Shown here piece after piece: positions 8,611 to 18,880 of a stretch of 24,820 nt of DNA. Each line of letters opens with the position of its first letter. The first letter of the stretch is position 1. The position numbers were made by a program, and so were the translations under genes. The notes under the pieces were generated by a model. The model saw only the letters and a program-made list of their open reading frames with translations. It searched no databases and was not told the DNA's origin. The DNA is from Isohypsibius dastychi (lineage: Eukaryota; Tardigrada; Eutardigrada; Parachela; Isohypsibiidae), in the NCBI GenBank assembly GCA_034696485.1, contig JAQIWT010000287.1:1-24820 (forward strand), read 5' to 3'.

Positions 8611-9640
8611 TTTTCAACCGTTTTCAAAAATGTTCTGCGAAATCTGTTGAGTCTTAACTGGTAGATTCAAGGTGGGAGTGAGTTTAGAATTTCATTAAAA
8701 TTAGAAGAGCTTCCCACAAGAATCGAAATTGATTCCGTCATGCTCAGAGTTATTTTTGTTGATCAGGAAATAAATACCGAAATCACCAAGTCCTGAGAAG
8801 TATTGGAGTTGTCTTGGATCGTTGAATGATCCAGTCGATCTGAGCTCGTCGGTGGCGTCATTAGCGAGAAGAACAAGCTGGCTGTGGTCTCGAGGTAGAA
8901 AAAATTTGAAGCCAGGATGGTTGCGTTGATAAATTTACGATCGAAAAGACATGATGATCAATAAAATGCCTTGCGAATGAATTGAAATACAGCTGCATAT
9001 CAAATCAAGGCTGCGCTTTGTGGTGGTGAGTGTGCGGAGCTTTGCGAGATTTCGTGCGTTTGAGATATTGCAGTGTATTATTGAGCCGACATGTGGCGTT
9101 CATTATCTCCATTCAAAAGAAACGCGGGCGCATGCTCCCAATATCTTCAAAATATAAAAACGCAACTTTTCGCCATTTAGGAAAGATATTCTCCCCCTTC
9201 TGCTCTGTATCGAACGGATCAAAGTAGTCGTGGCAAGCATTGTGCACGTCAGAAGCACGTGGCGAAATTTCTAGGTTTGCAGATGAATCAAGCGATAGTG
9301 TCGTCACCAACAATCAGATCATGGCGAACATGGATGAAAATGCTTTCGCCGAACAGCGCCAGCCCATTGGCGTACACATCCTTGCCGACGCTGTCAGCAC
9401 TTGACTGTCTCTACGAAAGGATGAAGGAGGTAACCGCTTCACGAAGGTATGCTATCCTCCACACTTGCCAGAGGCGTCAACCATGTTTGCCTTTACCGAA
9501 GCGAGAATTGAGGACGTCAAGCACAGAGCAGTGGGTGGAAAAGGAGCAGATCAGAATAGATTTACCGTTTGCAGTGTTTTAAATATATAAAAGTTAAAGA
9601 AAAATAAATGTACCGTATGGAAAAAATATTTTTGATTCAG
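8611..9640. other. No gene assigned; expected 5' LTR and possible kinase 5' exon
   Basis: This stretch should hold the 5' LTR and primer-binding site of the minus-strand retroelement, but no TG...CA pair or tRNA-complementary site could be fixed. From about 9290 to 9590 the plus strand has open frames. One of them, beginning after a TTTGCAG/A acceptor at 9281, reads as acidic protein (TNNQIMANMDENAFAEQ). It could be a 5' exon of the kinase remnant that follows, but it resembles nothing I know. A minus-strand frame at 9113-9313 overlaps it, and I cannot choose between them. Confidence 0.4.
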
Positions 9641-10790
9641 CAGCTGATGATGGGGTTGCTGCACTGACCACCGGAACAGGTGATCGTCATGATACGACAA
9701 TGTCAAACGGTTGCTGTTACATTAGGATTTGAGGAAGGGTTTGGTCAGGGCGCGTTTGGGAGGATCGATGTTGCATTTGATCGCATCACCACTGTCCTTC
9801 GTCATCCAAATTCAGAAAGCGTACGTGAGGACGATGGGAAATAACTGTCAACCTTTGATGATTTGTGTTAACGATAGGACGATAATTCAGTTGCTGGACG
9901 TCGTGTTCATCGGATGAACTAGCGTCATGGTGTTTGAAAAGTGTGAAATGGATTTGGAATACTACTCCATCGTAGAGAGAACTTCCATTAGTGGTTGTTA
10001 CATGCCAAACATACGTGTGAACCATCCGAGTAGATTCTGCAATGAATTGCAAAAAATTTGAAATGTACCTTATTTCTCAGCGTATGATATCCCGAATATT
10101 CAGCGGATTGGGTTACATGCATGAACGTCAAATAATACATCGGGATTTGAAACTCACCAATAATATTGTCGTCAAGCTGAAGACCATGTGTGTGAAAATT
10201 ATTGGCTCGCATTGAACCGCGTTCACTTTGTCAGCTCACACCCGAAATAAATGGATTGTTCACATTTTATAATACTTCAGTCTGGACTCTAATTCTTCTC
10301 TCCAGGTGCTCACGCAACACTAACGCCCGTTTGAATCGCACTTGGGTACCGACATGTACACCAAAGCAGGTATGAGACCATTGCGAAGTGGAATCTTTTA
10401 TCATGAATCCGTTGTAACAGTTGGTATTTGGAGCGCTGGCGTCATGCTCAATGAGCTCATCGAAGGCGTGCATCCATTCCTGAATGAAGAAAACACACCG
10501 TGTGAAAGTAATCACCAGCAATTTAGGAACTATGAATGAAGAAGAAGGGAAATATATATTCTGCTGCTCCGATTAGATCCAGCCGTGCCGACAATGCCTG
10601 CACTGTGGTGGGAGTAAATTTGAACATCCGCCAACCCCGTTATTCACGACTTGCTTAAAGTGAATGATTGTTTCCGTCTGCCTCTGAGCAGTTATAAAAA
10701 GCAGAATTTTATTTGTACAAAAACTGCTGGTTTACAATCTGGTTAAACGTCTGACTTGCTCCCGAGCTCTAAGACATGCACGGTTTGACG
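9641..10790 (+). pseudogene. Protein kinase remnant with introns (possibly CDC7-like)
   Basis: Kinase subdomains appear in order on the plus strand in separate open blocks. Subdomain I: GFGQGAFGRIDVAFDRIT (9737-9790), after an acceptor ending GATTCAG near 9640. Subdomain VIb: after an acceptor ending TTTCTCAG at 10080, SGLGYMHERQIIHRDLKLTN with the HRD catalytic triplet at 10138-10146. Subdomains VIII-IX: KAGMRPLRSG then VGIWSAGVMLNELIEGVHPF (10365-10480), after a TCTCCAG acceptor near 10306. Subdomain XI: KRLTCSRALRHARF (about 10740-10780). The spacing AGxRxxR in subdomain VIII resembles CDC7 kinases rather than the common GTxxYxAPE. Damage: the DFG magnesium-binding motif is replaced by GSH followed by a stop (about 10187-10200), the APE triplet is missing, and no invariant lysine is visible. 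This points to a pseudogene or a badly decayed copy. Confidence 0.75.
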
Positions 10791-10799
10791 GCACTGACA

Positions 10800-11569
10800 A
10801 TAGCTAGGACGATGGTGAAAACCTGTCTTACTTCATGTACAGACTCACGACTGCGCACAGAGAGACGGCCACATCACCACTTCATCCTCGTAACAGGATC
10901 ATGCAGCATGCAATCTACTGCACTGGAAGCAATGAATGTCGATAACGATGACGATGCTGGACCTAGCGTTTGGAATGAGGCCTCTGCAGGAAACGATTTA
11001 AATCTTGTAAAATCCTTTGGTGACTAATTCGTGAAGCGCGAAAATTCAATCAATTTAGAGACATTGATCATGTTAATACAGAAAAATGCATGAATCTTCC
11101 CCAAGTTGCAGAAACATCAGGAATCAGAAAACTAGCAATTTGTCTTCGTTAATCAATCAATTCTCATGATGGTTTTGATAATTGAGAAACAACGCTTTGA
11201 GTAAGCTTAGACTAGTGAGTGATTATGGAAGGAGCTTGGTGTATTCAGAAAAAGGATCTTGTACAGTTTCCCTGAATGGCGGTGTGCCTTGAAGAACGGC
11301 ATTAAGACCAAGGAAATTTGGCCCACAAGTGATTGATAAAGTAAATAACATAATTGTGAGAGCTGATTGAAGACTGAACACTGCACAACACTTTACTCCA
11401 GACTACTCACATTTATATCACGGCACGGAGGTTTTATACCCCGACCTTGAAAGAAATCAATAAAAAACATACAATGGGCATGCGCTCTTTACGAGAGCAC
11501 CGCCCACAGAACAGAAGAGGCAGGAAGCCTCACATAATCAAGGATTTTCCGACAGAGGCGAATATGGAT
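10800..11569. other. No supported gene after the kinase remnant
   Basis: A plus-strand frame at 10776-11027 (83 codons) overlaps the end of the kinase block and has an acidic stretch (NVDNDDDAGPSVWNEA). It could be the decayed kinase C-terminus but is not recognised. From 11030 to 11570 I see no coding signal. A TATA-like TTTATACC near 11432 and AATAAA near 11459 lie just upstream of the RT fragment and might belong to a decayed LTR. Confidence 0.35.
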
Positions 11570-11872
11570 TCCAATACATCAGAATCAAAGTGAAAAACAT
11601 CTTTGTACTTTGTAGACGACATGAAGGTTTTCGCTAACTCAGTTGAAGACTCATTAAAACGAATTGATCAAATTTTCGACCGCATTCGATGAGCTGGGTT
11701 CACACTTCAATTGAATGAATGCATATTTTGTGTGGAACAGGTTAAATTCTCAGGACACATAATGTCAGAAAACAAGAGAACCGAATCCCGAGGAAGTAAC
11801 AGCTTTAATGAAATGGGAAGCCCCTAAAACATTCGAAGGAGAAGAACAACTTTCAAGAGCTTTTCGTTGTTA
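11570..11872 (+). pseudogene. Reverse transcriptase fragment of a second retroelement
   Basis: The plus strand encodes the RT catalytic loop and the region after it: YFVDDMKVFANSVEDSL (11606-11656), with both catalytic aspartates at 11615-11620, then an in-frame TGA, AGFTLQLNECIFCVEQVKFS and GHIMSEN (to about 11780). After a frameshift come PEEVTALMKWEAP and KTFEGEEQLSRAF (to about 11868). This is the standard gypsy RT palm and thumb sequence. It differs clearly from the minus-strand element (YLYDVNIFAPTSD) and runs the opposite way, so it comes from a different family. Nothing recognisable from the same element is found on either side. Confidence 0.8.
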
Positions 11873-11875
11873 ATG

Positions 11876-13480
11876 TATTTTCCAATACAGTATTCTCCAA
11901 TACATGAGAAAGGTTTCAGAATAATGAAAAAAAAGCAATTCCAGACGACGTTCGATCAGCCCGGCAATATCGCGGTAAGACGAGGATCATGCACCTGGTT
12001 TATCACACACTGACAAAGTCATTCTAGCGCCAGGTATTCATCATCGAGATCAAGAGCTGTAAATTCGTCGACTCATGATATTGTCAGCCGAGAGGTTCAT
12101 TGAACATCAGACAGTCAACTTGCCTAATACGATCTGGCAAACTATGAGTTGATTGTTTTGGTGAGAAAGAAATTTGAAAAGGAAGTATTCATAATAAAAC
12201 GTGCAACCACTGCCATGTGGTAATTCCTTAGGAATCTTCTACGGACTTGACGTCAATACCAATGCGAAGGCGGCCTCCTGGATGGTGAGTTGAGAACTAT
12301 GTTTAAACGTTAAGACGTCACTGGGAATGAATTCTCGGTCGATTACAAAAAGCTTCGGGATTTTACGGTATCGCTCGGATATGATAATACTCGAGCCCTG
12401 ATGCCAACTGATTGAAATTTCCAGAATCACCGAGGCCCTGTGTGACTTCCTCCGCTTGATCAAGGTGTGAATTTTGAGTTTTTACTCTTGAAGATTGAAT
12501 TAAGATTTTTCAACGACGTGCGAATGAAGAGTCTAACAAATCTTTTCTTCCAGGAGAACGATGTACGTGCACATGGTGTTCCACACCATCTACGCACTTT
12601 GGAACTCACTATCACCCGGGCTTATGGTGGAAAAGTCCTTTCCTCAAAAATGACTCATCATGTGTCCCAGTCACCAGGAGCTGATGTCCAAATGTCAGTC
12701 ATTCCGCAGATAACTCATCGTCACCTGCAAGTCACAGGATCTGCTGACCAAATGCCGCAAAACACACCAATTTTTTATGCAATATCTTCGAATATTTTTG
12801 TCTTTTCTCTTGTTCAAGACTTTGAATTCCTTCCCCAAATGAAGATAACGAAATTCAGGATGATCGCAAACACGCTTGAACAGATAATAACGTCTTTTGC
12901 TAGCTTCCAGGGGGCACAAATGAATCTGGCTTTGAATTTTTGTAACTGCAGTCGTCCTTTGGTTAGTTTCATATCCTTGATTAATCAATTCTTGCTTGCT
13001 TCTTCAAAAACTTCCTCATCAATTTTGTGATCGGCAGCTAAACACGCTTTGATGACAAAGTAAGCATGAAGAATTCGTTCTCCTGCCCACATTCAGTTGT
13101 AAGACAACAAGGTTTTTTCCGAATTTTTTCTTCTTTGTGAAGCGTGGGTCAGGTTCTGGTTTGGCTGAAGTCGATTGTAGTACTACCCACAGCCGGTGAC
13201 AGAATAAGTTGCTGGATTGTATGGGTTCATATCGGCATCATCGGCATACAACTTGAAATCAAAACTGTAATAATCCGGAACTTCAGTTTACCCTAAAACG
13301 TTGTAGTCGTCCAGCGAAGAATCAGTCAATCTACTTTAACGAAAGCATGTCACGATATGACTCCAGCATCGAAGGTTACACACCAATCAAAACGTCAAAT
13401 CATGTAGGTAAAAAGTGATGATTTTTCCATTAGTTTACAATGTTTCAACTGTCATTGAAGTTGATTTGGTTCACAAGTTG
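11876..13480. other. No supported gene between the RT fragment and the Helitron
   Basis: Several frames stay open for 70-190 codons, including a plus frame at 12467-13030 and a minus frame at 12695-12988. They overlap each other, and none has recognisable domains. Possible splice signals occur (GTGAGT near 12284, TCTTCCAG ending at 12554), so a decayed host gene is possible. I cannot name one. Confidence 0.3.
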
Positions 13481-13514
13481 AGCTAGAGTGACCAGTTCTC
13501 GTACGAGACTTTTT

Positions 13515-13988
13515 TTAACGAATGAAGATTCGGGGCACCTGCAATTTCCGCAACCGTTCTATTTCCTGCAAACCTTTGTTGACCATTTTTAAAGAACCCG
13601 GCGAATAATCTAACAAAACGAACGACTTCAAGAAAGGAAAACGGCTTAATGCGACGTACATCGCAGCTGGACTAACCCGAGCTTTTTTCCCCGCATGGCT
13701 AACTTTCGTAAAATTCAAATCGATAACCCCTTTAGAAATTGTCGCCCCTTGCGCTTAGTGAATCGTTATGCAGTAAGCTAGCATGAAAGGTAACTGTCTT
13801 CTTATAGCAGGTTTTGAGTTTTCACCCACACAATGCGTCTCATAGGGAGAAATTTTAACAACGGAAGATGGAAGAACATCCGCAGTTGAATCAAAATCCT
13901 TTTCCAACACAAGCTCCACAACATGTGACGATGGCGCTCGCACATATCGCTGTTCTCTCGAAAATGGTTTCGTAGCAGATATCTCCAA
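13515..13988 (-). pseudogene. Helitron helicase, C-terminal motifs V and VI
   Basis: One frame from 13988 to 13515 with a single stop at 13755-13757. It contains RRQLPFMLAYCITIH and then AQGATISKG; in intact helicases the position of the stop is a lysine (TIHKxQGxT). AAMYVALSRFPFLKSFVLLDY follows, which is motif VI with the arginine finger region intact. The protein ends at 13515. The stop would remove motif VI from any translated product. Confidence 0.88.
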
Positions 13989-14039
13989 TCTATCTGCAGG
14001 TGGAAAATTACCTTATTCACTCTGATCATGTCTCCAGAA

Positions 14040-14514
14040 AATTTTGTTAACTCTTCCAATAGCCCCATTCACCAAACCAGAGTTTGTGTCAAGGTTGAAC
14101 GATAACATCACCCGACATCCTTCCACAATTGCAACATTTTTTGATAACCCACCAGAGTTGTTCCGATCAGAATAACATTCGACTACCAAATCACACTTCT
14201 TTTGAAACTTTATAAAATGCTAAGCCGAAAAATTACGTATGTCGATACGGTCTTCAGCTACAAAATCGTAAATCCACAAGCCACGTTTGGCAGCGAATTT
14301 CTTTACTGTGTTTTTCGGCCTGATATTTCTGCGAAAAAAGATTGATTTCATCGGAAAATCGTTCTTTGTATTCTTCAACGACTGCAAGGTAACCCGTTGG
14401 ATTCACATCTTTGTTCAAGCAACAACCCCGGAGAATCTCATGACTTTGAACAGAAAATGTTCCCATTCTGGCTTCTCCTGATTGAAGAATACTGGTTGAA
14501 AGAGCCGACGCCAA
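14040..14514 (-). pseudogene. Helitron helicase, middle region
   Basis: Two frames carry this part. The frame at 14514-14254 is open but only weakly similar: it has CCLNKDVNPTGYLAVVEEY, which resembles the asparagine-containing block after motif IV. A third frame at about 14230-14040 contains GCRVMLSFNLDTNSGLVNGA followed by IGRVNK, a hallmark block of Helitron and PIF1 helicases (RVMLxxNxDxxxGLVNGxxG). A frameshift at about 14250 separates them. Confidence 0.75.
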
Positions 14515-14753
14515 AGATTTACTTTCCCTAAACTGTACTCAAAAATAACAGAACCCTGTACTGGCCGGAGTTGTCCGAAATCCCCCAGAAACAACAAGGG
14601 TTTATTTCTGTAAAACGTGTTGAGATTTTCTGAAACACCGAGAAGATTGTTCATTCTCTCATTCATGTTGTAAAAACAATGCAACGGTAGCATAAAAACC
14701 TCGTCTACCACAAGGCACAATGAATTCTCAAATCTCGTACGTGAGTTTTCCAA
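14415..14753 (-). pseudogene. Helitron PIF1 helicase, motifs II and III
   Basis: The frame 14753-14415 carries LCLVVDEVFMLPLHCF, the Walker B box with the DE pair, and PLLFLGDFGQLRPVQG, motif III of the PIF1/RecD group. It follows motif Ia with a frameshift at about 14755. The following NLWRRLFQPVFFNQ block is the usual Helitron spacer between motifs III and IV. The helicase would unwind the displaced strand during transposition. Confidence 0.85.
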
Positions 14754-14760
14754 ACGATCA

Positions 14761-15480
14761 CTACGCTGATGTCATGCCTTCAATCGAAAATCGAAAAAGG
14801 TCATGAATTGTCGTACAACCAATGTTTGTCGCAGCACAACCAGTATAAGATGCCAAAAGCATTCCGTTTTTATATCGCGGAATTATTTGCACATGCCGCT
14901 CTCTTTGAACATCATTCTTGAACAAATTCACCAATTTTCCAATCATCGCAGCCTCGAACTTTCCGATCTGTCGATGCCTAGAAACTGCGTTACTCATACT
15001 GGAAAGGCACTTTTTCACATCATTTGAAAGCGGTCCTTTCAGAATACCTTCAATTATTTTCTTATCCTGCTGCTCTGGCTTTGTGATATAACAACAAATG
15101 TATGCTATTGCAGCTTCGTAATCCGTGATGACCTGTGTATCACAATTACAGCGTAACAATTTTAGCAACCTTAAACTGAATGGAACAATCATTGAGGAAT
15201 TCTCAGAAATGCGTTTCATCCGATAGTTACGATCACCCTTCACGCGGTTACTCTGCTCGTAAGACGTTAAAAAATGAGTTCGATTACTTTGAGGATGGGA
15301 AAACCCAAACTGACACAAGCAACGCTGTAAATCTACTTTCTTTTTATCATTCATTTTCTCAATTTCATTCCACATTTCCTCGGTTACTATGGCTTCACCG
15401 GTTTCTGCATCAAAAGTTTCAGTTCTCGCACGCTTTTGATTTGCTCCTCCAGTTTTTCTTGCTGGAAAGTGATCTCTCAA
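14761..15480 (-). pseudogene. Helitron Rep C-terminus joined to helicase start, P-loop missing
   Basis: A 239-codon open frame. It contains the CLCQFGFSHPQ cysteine motif, SSMIVPFSLRLLKLLRCNCD, and the Rep catalytic-tyrosine motif AIAYICCYITKPEQ (about 15079-15110), with both tyrosines present in a YxxxYxxK pattern. Rep is followed by VSRHRQIGKFEAAM, and then directly by IGKLVNLFKNDVQRER and LLASYTGCAATNIGCTTIHD, which is helicase motif Ia. The Walker A box (GxxGTGKS) and the tens of residues normally between Rep and helicase are absent apart from IGK. The missing stretch left the frame open. The frame ends in a stop at 14761. Confidence 0.85.
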
Positions 15481-15532
15481 ATGGACGACGAGAGCCTTTT
15501 CGGCAAGTCAAATCGTGCTGGTGCTTTTGAGA

Positions 15533-15955
15533 TCACAAAATTAATCGATAGCCCTCCGGACCGGATTCTCCCTTTGGTATTTCAGTAGTCAGGTGTGCAT
15601 CTAAAAGTTTCACAATTCTTCGCTGACCAGCCAGGATATTAGAGTCTAATTTTTCAGGCAACCAGCAAACATAATGCACATGACCAAAACCGCTTCTTTG
15701 AGATTCCACTTTCAAAAACAGATCAATTGCATATAAACCGAAAGAAAAACGAAGATTTTCTGGATTTTTTAGAAAATTCATGAATGCTCGAATACGACCC
15801 TTAAAAACGCGTGCAGCCAATCCACAATTTTCAGCAACCATTCGATTAAAATCCGATTTATTAACATTTTCTTCTTCCCTTACGGGACTTGATATTGTGC
15901 CAAAACGTTTCGGATCGACGTGACACAGAAATTCTGGTATATGCGATAGATTTCA
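15533..15955 (-). pseudogene. Helitron Rep nuclease, HUH motif segment
   Basis: The frame is open from about 15955 (IPEFLCHVDPKRFG) through the ATG at 15841 to 15533. It contains the Rep helix AARVFKGRIRAFMNFLKNP and the metal-binding HUH motif in SQRSGFGHVHYVCWLPE, with HVH encoded at 15674-15682. The two histidines that bind the metal ion are intact. The Rep nuclease nicks one strand and joins transposon ends during rolling-circle movement. The segment ends at a stop and the protein resumes in another frame. Confidence 0.85.
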
Positions 15956-16200
15956 TGTTCCAAAAACTGTGGGTGGACCACAACAGGCTATCATTCTGAC
16001 GCGGGCATCGATTGTTGTGCGCGATACCAGAACGAGTTACAGAACGAGTCGACTACTATGACCTTTAATAGCGAACGAGTTTCAACAGCAAGAACAATAC
16101 GTGGTTTAGCTTGAGAAGTCTAGAAGAGAGCGAGATGAAAATACGAATGTGTGTTTAAGATGTACAGAACAAGAGCTTATATGGCGGCAAAGCGATTAGC

Positions 16201-16452
16201 TCAGGGCGGATTATACAAGAAACGATATTGGTCACAATATGAGCAACGATGACTAGATTTAGTACTCGTGACAATTCTCTGCAAATCGGCTTTTGCTTTA
16301 TTGTAATAAGTTCCTTTCCCTCGAAAAACACTTTCGACCCGGGGGTAGATTTGTCGAAGTACTTTTTTCATGCTACTTCCTGCATCAATGTGGCGCTTTA
16401 TGTAACCCACTGACCAAGAAATTGAACGATGCATCATATCGCGCTGCGCCAA
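16201..16452 (-). pseudogene. Helitron-like N domain, C-terminal part
   Basis: It continues from the previous segment in another frame. RDMMHRSISWSVGYIKRHID is the block that normally follows the LFP-G-GG region, and YPRVESVFRGKGTYYNKAKA matches the conserved Helitron block with the pattern RGxxxYxxKAxADL. The segment ends at 16201. The stretch from 16200 to 15955, which should hold Rep motif 1, is not recognisable and may be deleted or highly mutated. Confidence 0.8.
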
Positions 16453-16482
16453 ATAAGATGCTCGAAATATCTATGAAATATC

Positions 16483-17475
16483 TTAACAAAACCTCTTTTC
16501 TTCAAAAAGTGCTCTCATCTTGTAATATTCGAGCAAGGTTACATGGTATTTTCTCAGTGGATTTTGTTCACCCCCAACACCATACGGATACAAATGGGTA
16601 TATGACATTTCCTCACGTCCTTTACCTATATCCCAAACATAGCCTGCATCTGATCTTTCTATTGTTCTAGGAGCACCATAATAATCGGTATCAACATCCA
16701 CATTGCCCGACAAATCCAGAAGCGCGAATGAATCAGCGACATTTATCTGAACCTCATCTTCGCCAGATTCTGTTGGGTATTGAATTTGATACTCATCACG
16801 TCTAAGAATATTCACATCCTTATAAAAAGAGTTATTCGTTTTCAAAAATACCAGTGCCTCATAAACTGCGTCGATATCCACCGAATAACGCACACTGTCT
16901 GCAGAATTTGTAACATCGGCTCCTTGCTGATTAACTGCTAATAGTTTCCGATTTTCTGGGAAAGGCAAAACTTTGTGGACCCTTTGGTCAATTCCATTCA
17001 GAGCCTGACATAACTTCCCCGTATTTTTTGGCATCTCATTCAGTTTTGGTCGAAAACAGATACACATGAACGGAATGATCAAACGAATCATCTGAAGCTC
17101 TTTAAATCCCAACCTCAATTCCCTAGCTTTATCACCTGGATCCATTGAATTTAAATAATAACTGCGTTTACAAAAGTCTCCCTTATTCCCTTCACAAGGA
17201 AACTTTTGACAGAGTCTACAGAGTAAGGAATGTTCTGCCAGCTCAGCATGTTTAAGGTCAACATTTGGCATTAGGTTACTGACAACATTCAATACTCGGC
17301 AACAATCGCATTCAATCCATTCTTTCATGCAAGATTCCAGGAATTTGTAACCAAGAACTCTTCCGTTTTCATCGCGATTTTCTGGAGGCGCCCCAAACTT
17401 TATGAATGCACTTACCCCAGCGGATAAGTTTGATATATGTTTCGCGAGACGACACAGGTCTGGTCTTGGTCAGTG
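16483..17475 (-). pseudogene. Helitron RepHel, N-terminal region
   Basis: An open frame begins at least as far up as 17470 (LCRLAKHISNLSAG) and runs into the frame starting at the ATG at 17328. A TGA about six codons further upstream separates it from a short ATG-led stretch (MQYGHRH). The region has several cysteine pairs (CDCC, CRLCQ) of a zinc-ribbon type, then LGFKELQMIRLIIPFMCICF, which resembles the DUF6570-type segment seen before Helitron-like N domains. Further on, LVFLKTNNSFYKDVNI and MSYTHLYPYGVGGEQNPLR are characteristic of the Helitron N-terminal domain. The frame ends at 16483, just before the next segment. Confidence 0.8.
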
Positions 17476-17479
17476 CCGA

Positions 17480-18390
17480 TGACCGTATTGCATTGAGATT
17501 ACTATGTCAAATTTTGTTTTGTTCGGTCTAGATCTCACTATAACTTGCAAAAGGTTATCAGTTGAACACATATATTCCAACATATATTGTCAATATCCCA
17601 GTTCGAAGCAAAGCTGTAGTCTTCAGTAGAATAATGCTCACATATCGTTTTCACTTCAATGTTTTTTATCTTTCATATTTTTGCACTGGTTGCGAGCTGT
17701 TTGGATTAGCCAGACTCTACGCTGGCACCTGTTGCGAGCTTCTTCGTAACAGAATGGGTGCAAAATAACATTTCACGCTGGCTCTGTGCTAGCTCTGAAA
17801 CCTCAATTGGCAAGCAAGTGCATTTGTCTCCTACTGAAATTCTGGGTCCGGGTTTCGGCACCGCCCGGAATCGTAGCATTTCTGGCACACTTGTTTCGTG
17901 CCAACTGACGGAAGTTGGAACGGACATTGTCCTCATTGATGAATTCGGTGAAGTTTTTACCACCTTATAGGTAGATTTATCACTGGCACTTACCCACAGT
18001 CAGAGTCGAACACTTTCCAAATTGGTACAAAATCCGATCAAGACGAAGATCTGAGCTGATCAAGCTGAGGACAACATTGCAAGTTACGACACGAACGTGC
18101 GGACACGATGCTCTTCGTCAGCAAAAACACAAGTACAAATACAACAAGTACATACACTAACTGGCACACGCACACATGCTAGATTGGTCTGCACAAAGGG
18201 CACTTGCTTTGAATTAGGGCGACAATGATACCGCAGACAAGCATCGACAACATCAAGTTCTCAAGTAATTTCCGGGGCTTCGAAAGTAAATGACAAGACA
18301 TAAACGAATCCTCATTAACATAATGGGAATATTTTGCGTGCATTACAGTCAACCTTGACATTAAGAGCGATGCCTGATGGCTTTCCAGCA
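17480..18390. other. No supported gene; short anonymous frames
   Basis: Opposite-strand frames overlap at 17706-17970 (plus 70 codons, minus 85 codons); neither is recognised. The plus frame at 17758-17970 ends with a plausible protein stretch (TEVGTDIVLIDEFGEVF) but has no partner exons I can identify. The left part of this stretch should contain the 5' end of the Helitron and the right part the 3' end of the minus-strand cysteine-rich gene. Confidence 0.3.
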
Positions 18391-18393
18391 ATG

Positions 18394-18880
18394 TTATCTT
18401 CTTGTTCGATCCTTGGTACTGCATCCCCACAGGTCATCTTTCAGCTGCAATCGCAGTTCGAGGTGCAGTTGGCAAAGTCTCGTTCTCCATGAGGAACTCC
18501 TTTCTCTGTATGTAGCACCATTTGACATTTCCTTTCCATCCCTTGCATATGCCCAGCACCCCTCCCTCCCACAGCCGCATTTTGTGCCGTCCACGAAACT
18601 GGGGCATGTGAATTTTTTATTGTCTACGGTTTTGACGTCATCCTCGGTAGCGTTGACCATGAATTTTCAACATGACTGAGCCCAGTTGCAACCTCGATCC
18701 GAATCGCACTTGACGTAGTTTTCGCCGCTTTTCGGGAATATCTCCTTTTGGGTGCAGCACCATGTGTCACCTCCAACACCACCGCTCTCTAGGTCCAGCA
18801 ATATCCTTTCCAGCACCCGCATTGCTTATTTTTGTCGAAAGATGTGCATCTTGACCGGTCGGCCGGACAAGCAACTGGAA
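18394..18880 (-). pseudogene. Cysteine-rich two-repeat protein, broken copy
   Basis: On the minus strand, after an acceptor TTCTGTTCCAG ending near 18877, two tandem cysteine-rich modules can be read. Module 1: FDKNKQCGCWKGYCW, a stop, then GDTWCCTQKE and VKCDSDRGCNWAQSC, followed by another stop. Module 2: CPSFVDGTKCGCGREGCWAY, then WCYIQ in a second frame, then FANCTSNCDCS, a stop where tryptophan is expected, and KMTCGD. Both modules follow the spacing of the plus-strand gene at 20082-20593, so they are paralogues. The pattern (C-x3-F-x-DG-x-KCGC-x5-CW ... WCYTQ ... C-x4-DC-x4-C) suggests a disulfide-rich secreted domain; I cannot name the family. At least three stops and two frameshifts make this a pseudogene. 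Confidence 0.75.

Larger units (their letters stand above)
13483..17475 (-). mobile_element. Autonomous-type Helitron (RepHel), degenerate
   Basis: Read on the minus strand, the segments form a rolling-circle transposon protein: a cysteine-containing N-terminal region, a Helitron-like N domain, an HUH nuclease (Rep) and a PIF1-family helicase. They are split over at least seven frame segments by frameshifts and stops, so the copy is dead. A candidate 3' terminus lies at 13483-13508: a palindrome, ten bases, then CTAG, matching the hairpin-plus-CTRR rule on this strand. It is only about 30 bases beyond the helicase stop. The base after CTAG is C, not the expected T. The 5' end was not found. 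Confidence 0.85.

Noticed and set aside
12695-12988. Minus-strand frame with a vague FLYWCH zinc-finger look (FRYLHLGKEFKVLNKRK ... RRYC)
   Set aside because: The required Cys-Cys-His-His set is incomplete and the resemblance does not go beyond basic and aromatic spacing.
12467-13030. Plus-strand open frame of 187 codons
   Set aside because: It is hydrophobic and low-complexity, with no start context or domain. A minus-strand frame is also open here, so neither could be chosen.
12900-13330. Minus-strand stretch reading as plausible protein (DYYSFDFKLYADDADMNPYN and on)
   Set aside because: About four stops occur in some 147 codons, not clearly fewer than chance, and no domain is recognisable.
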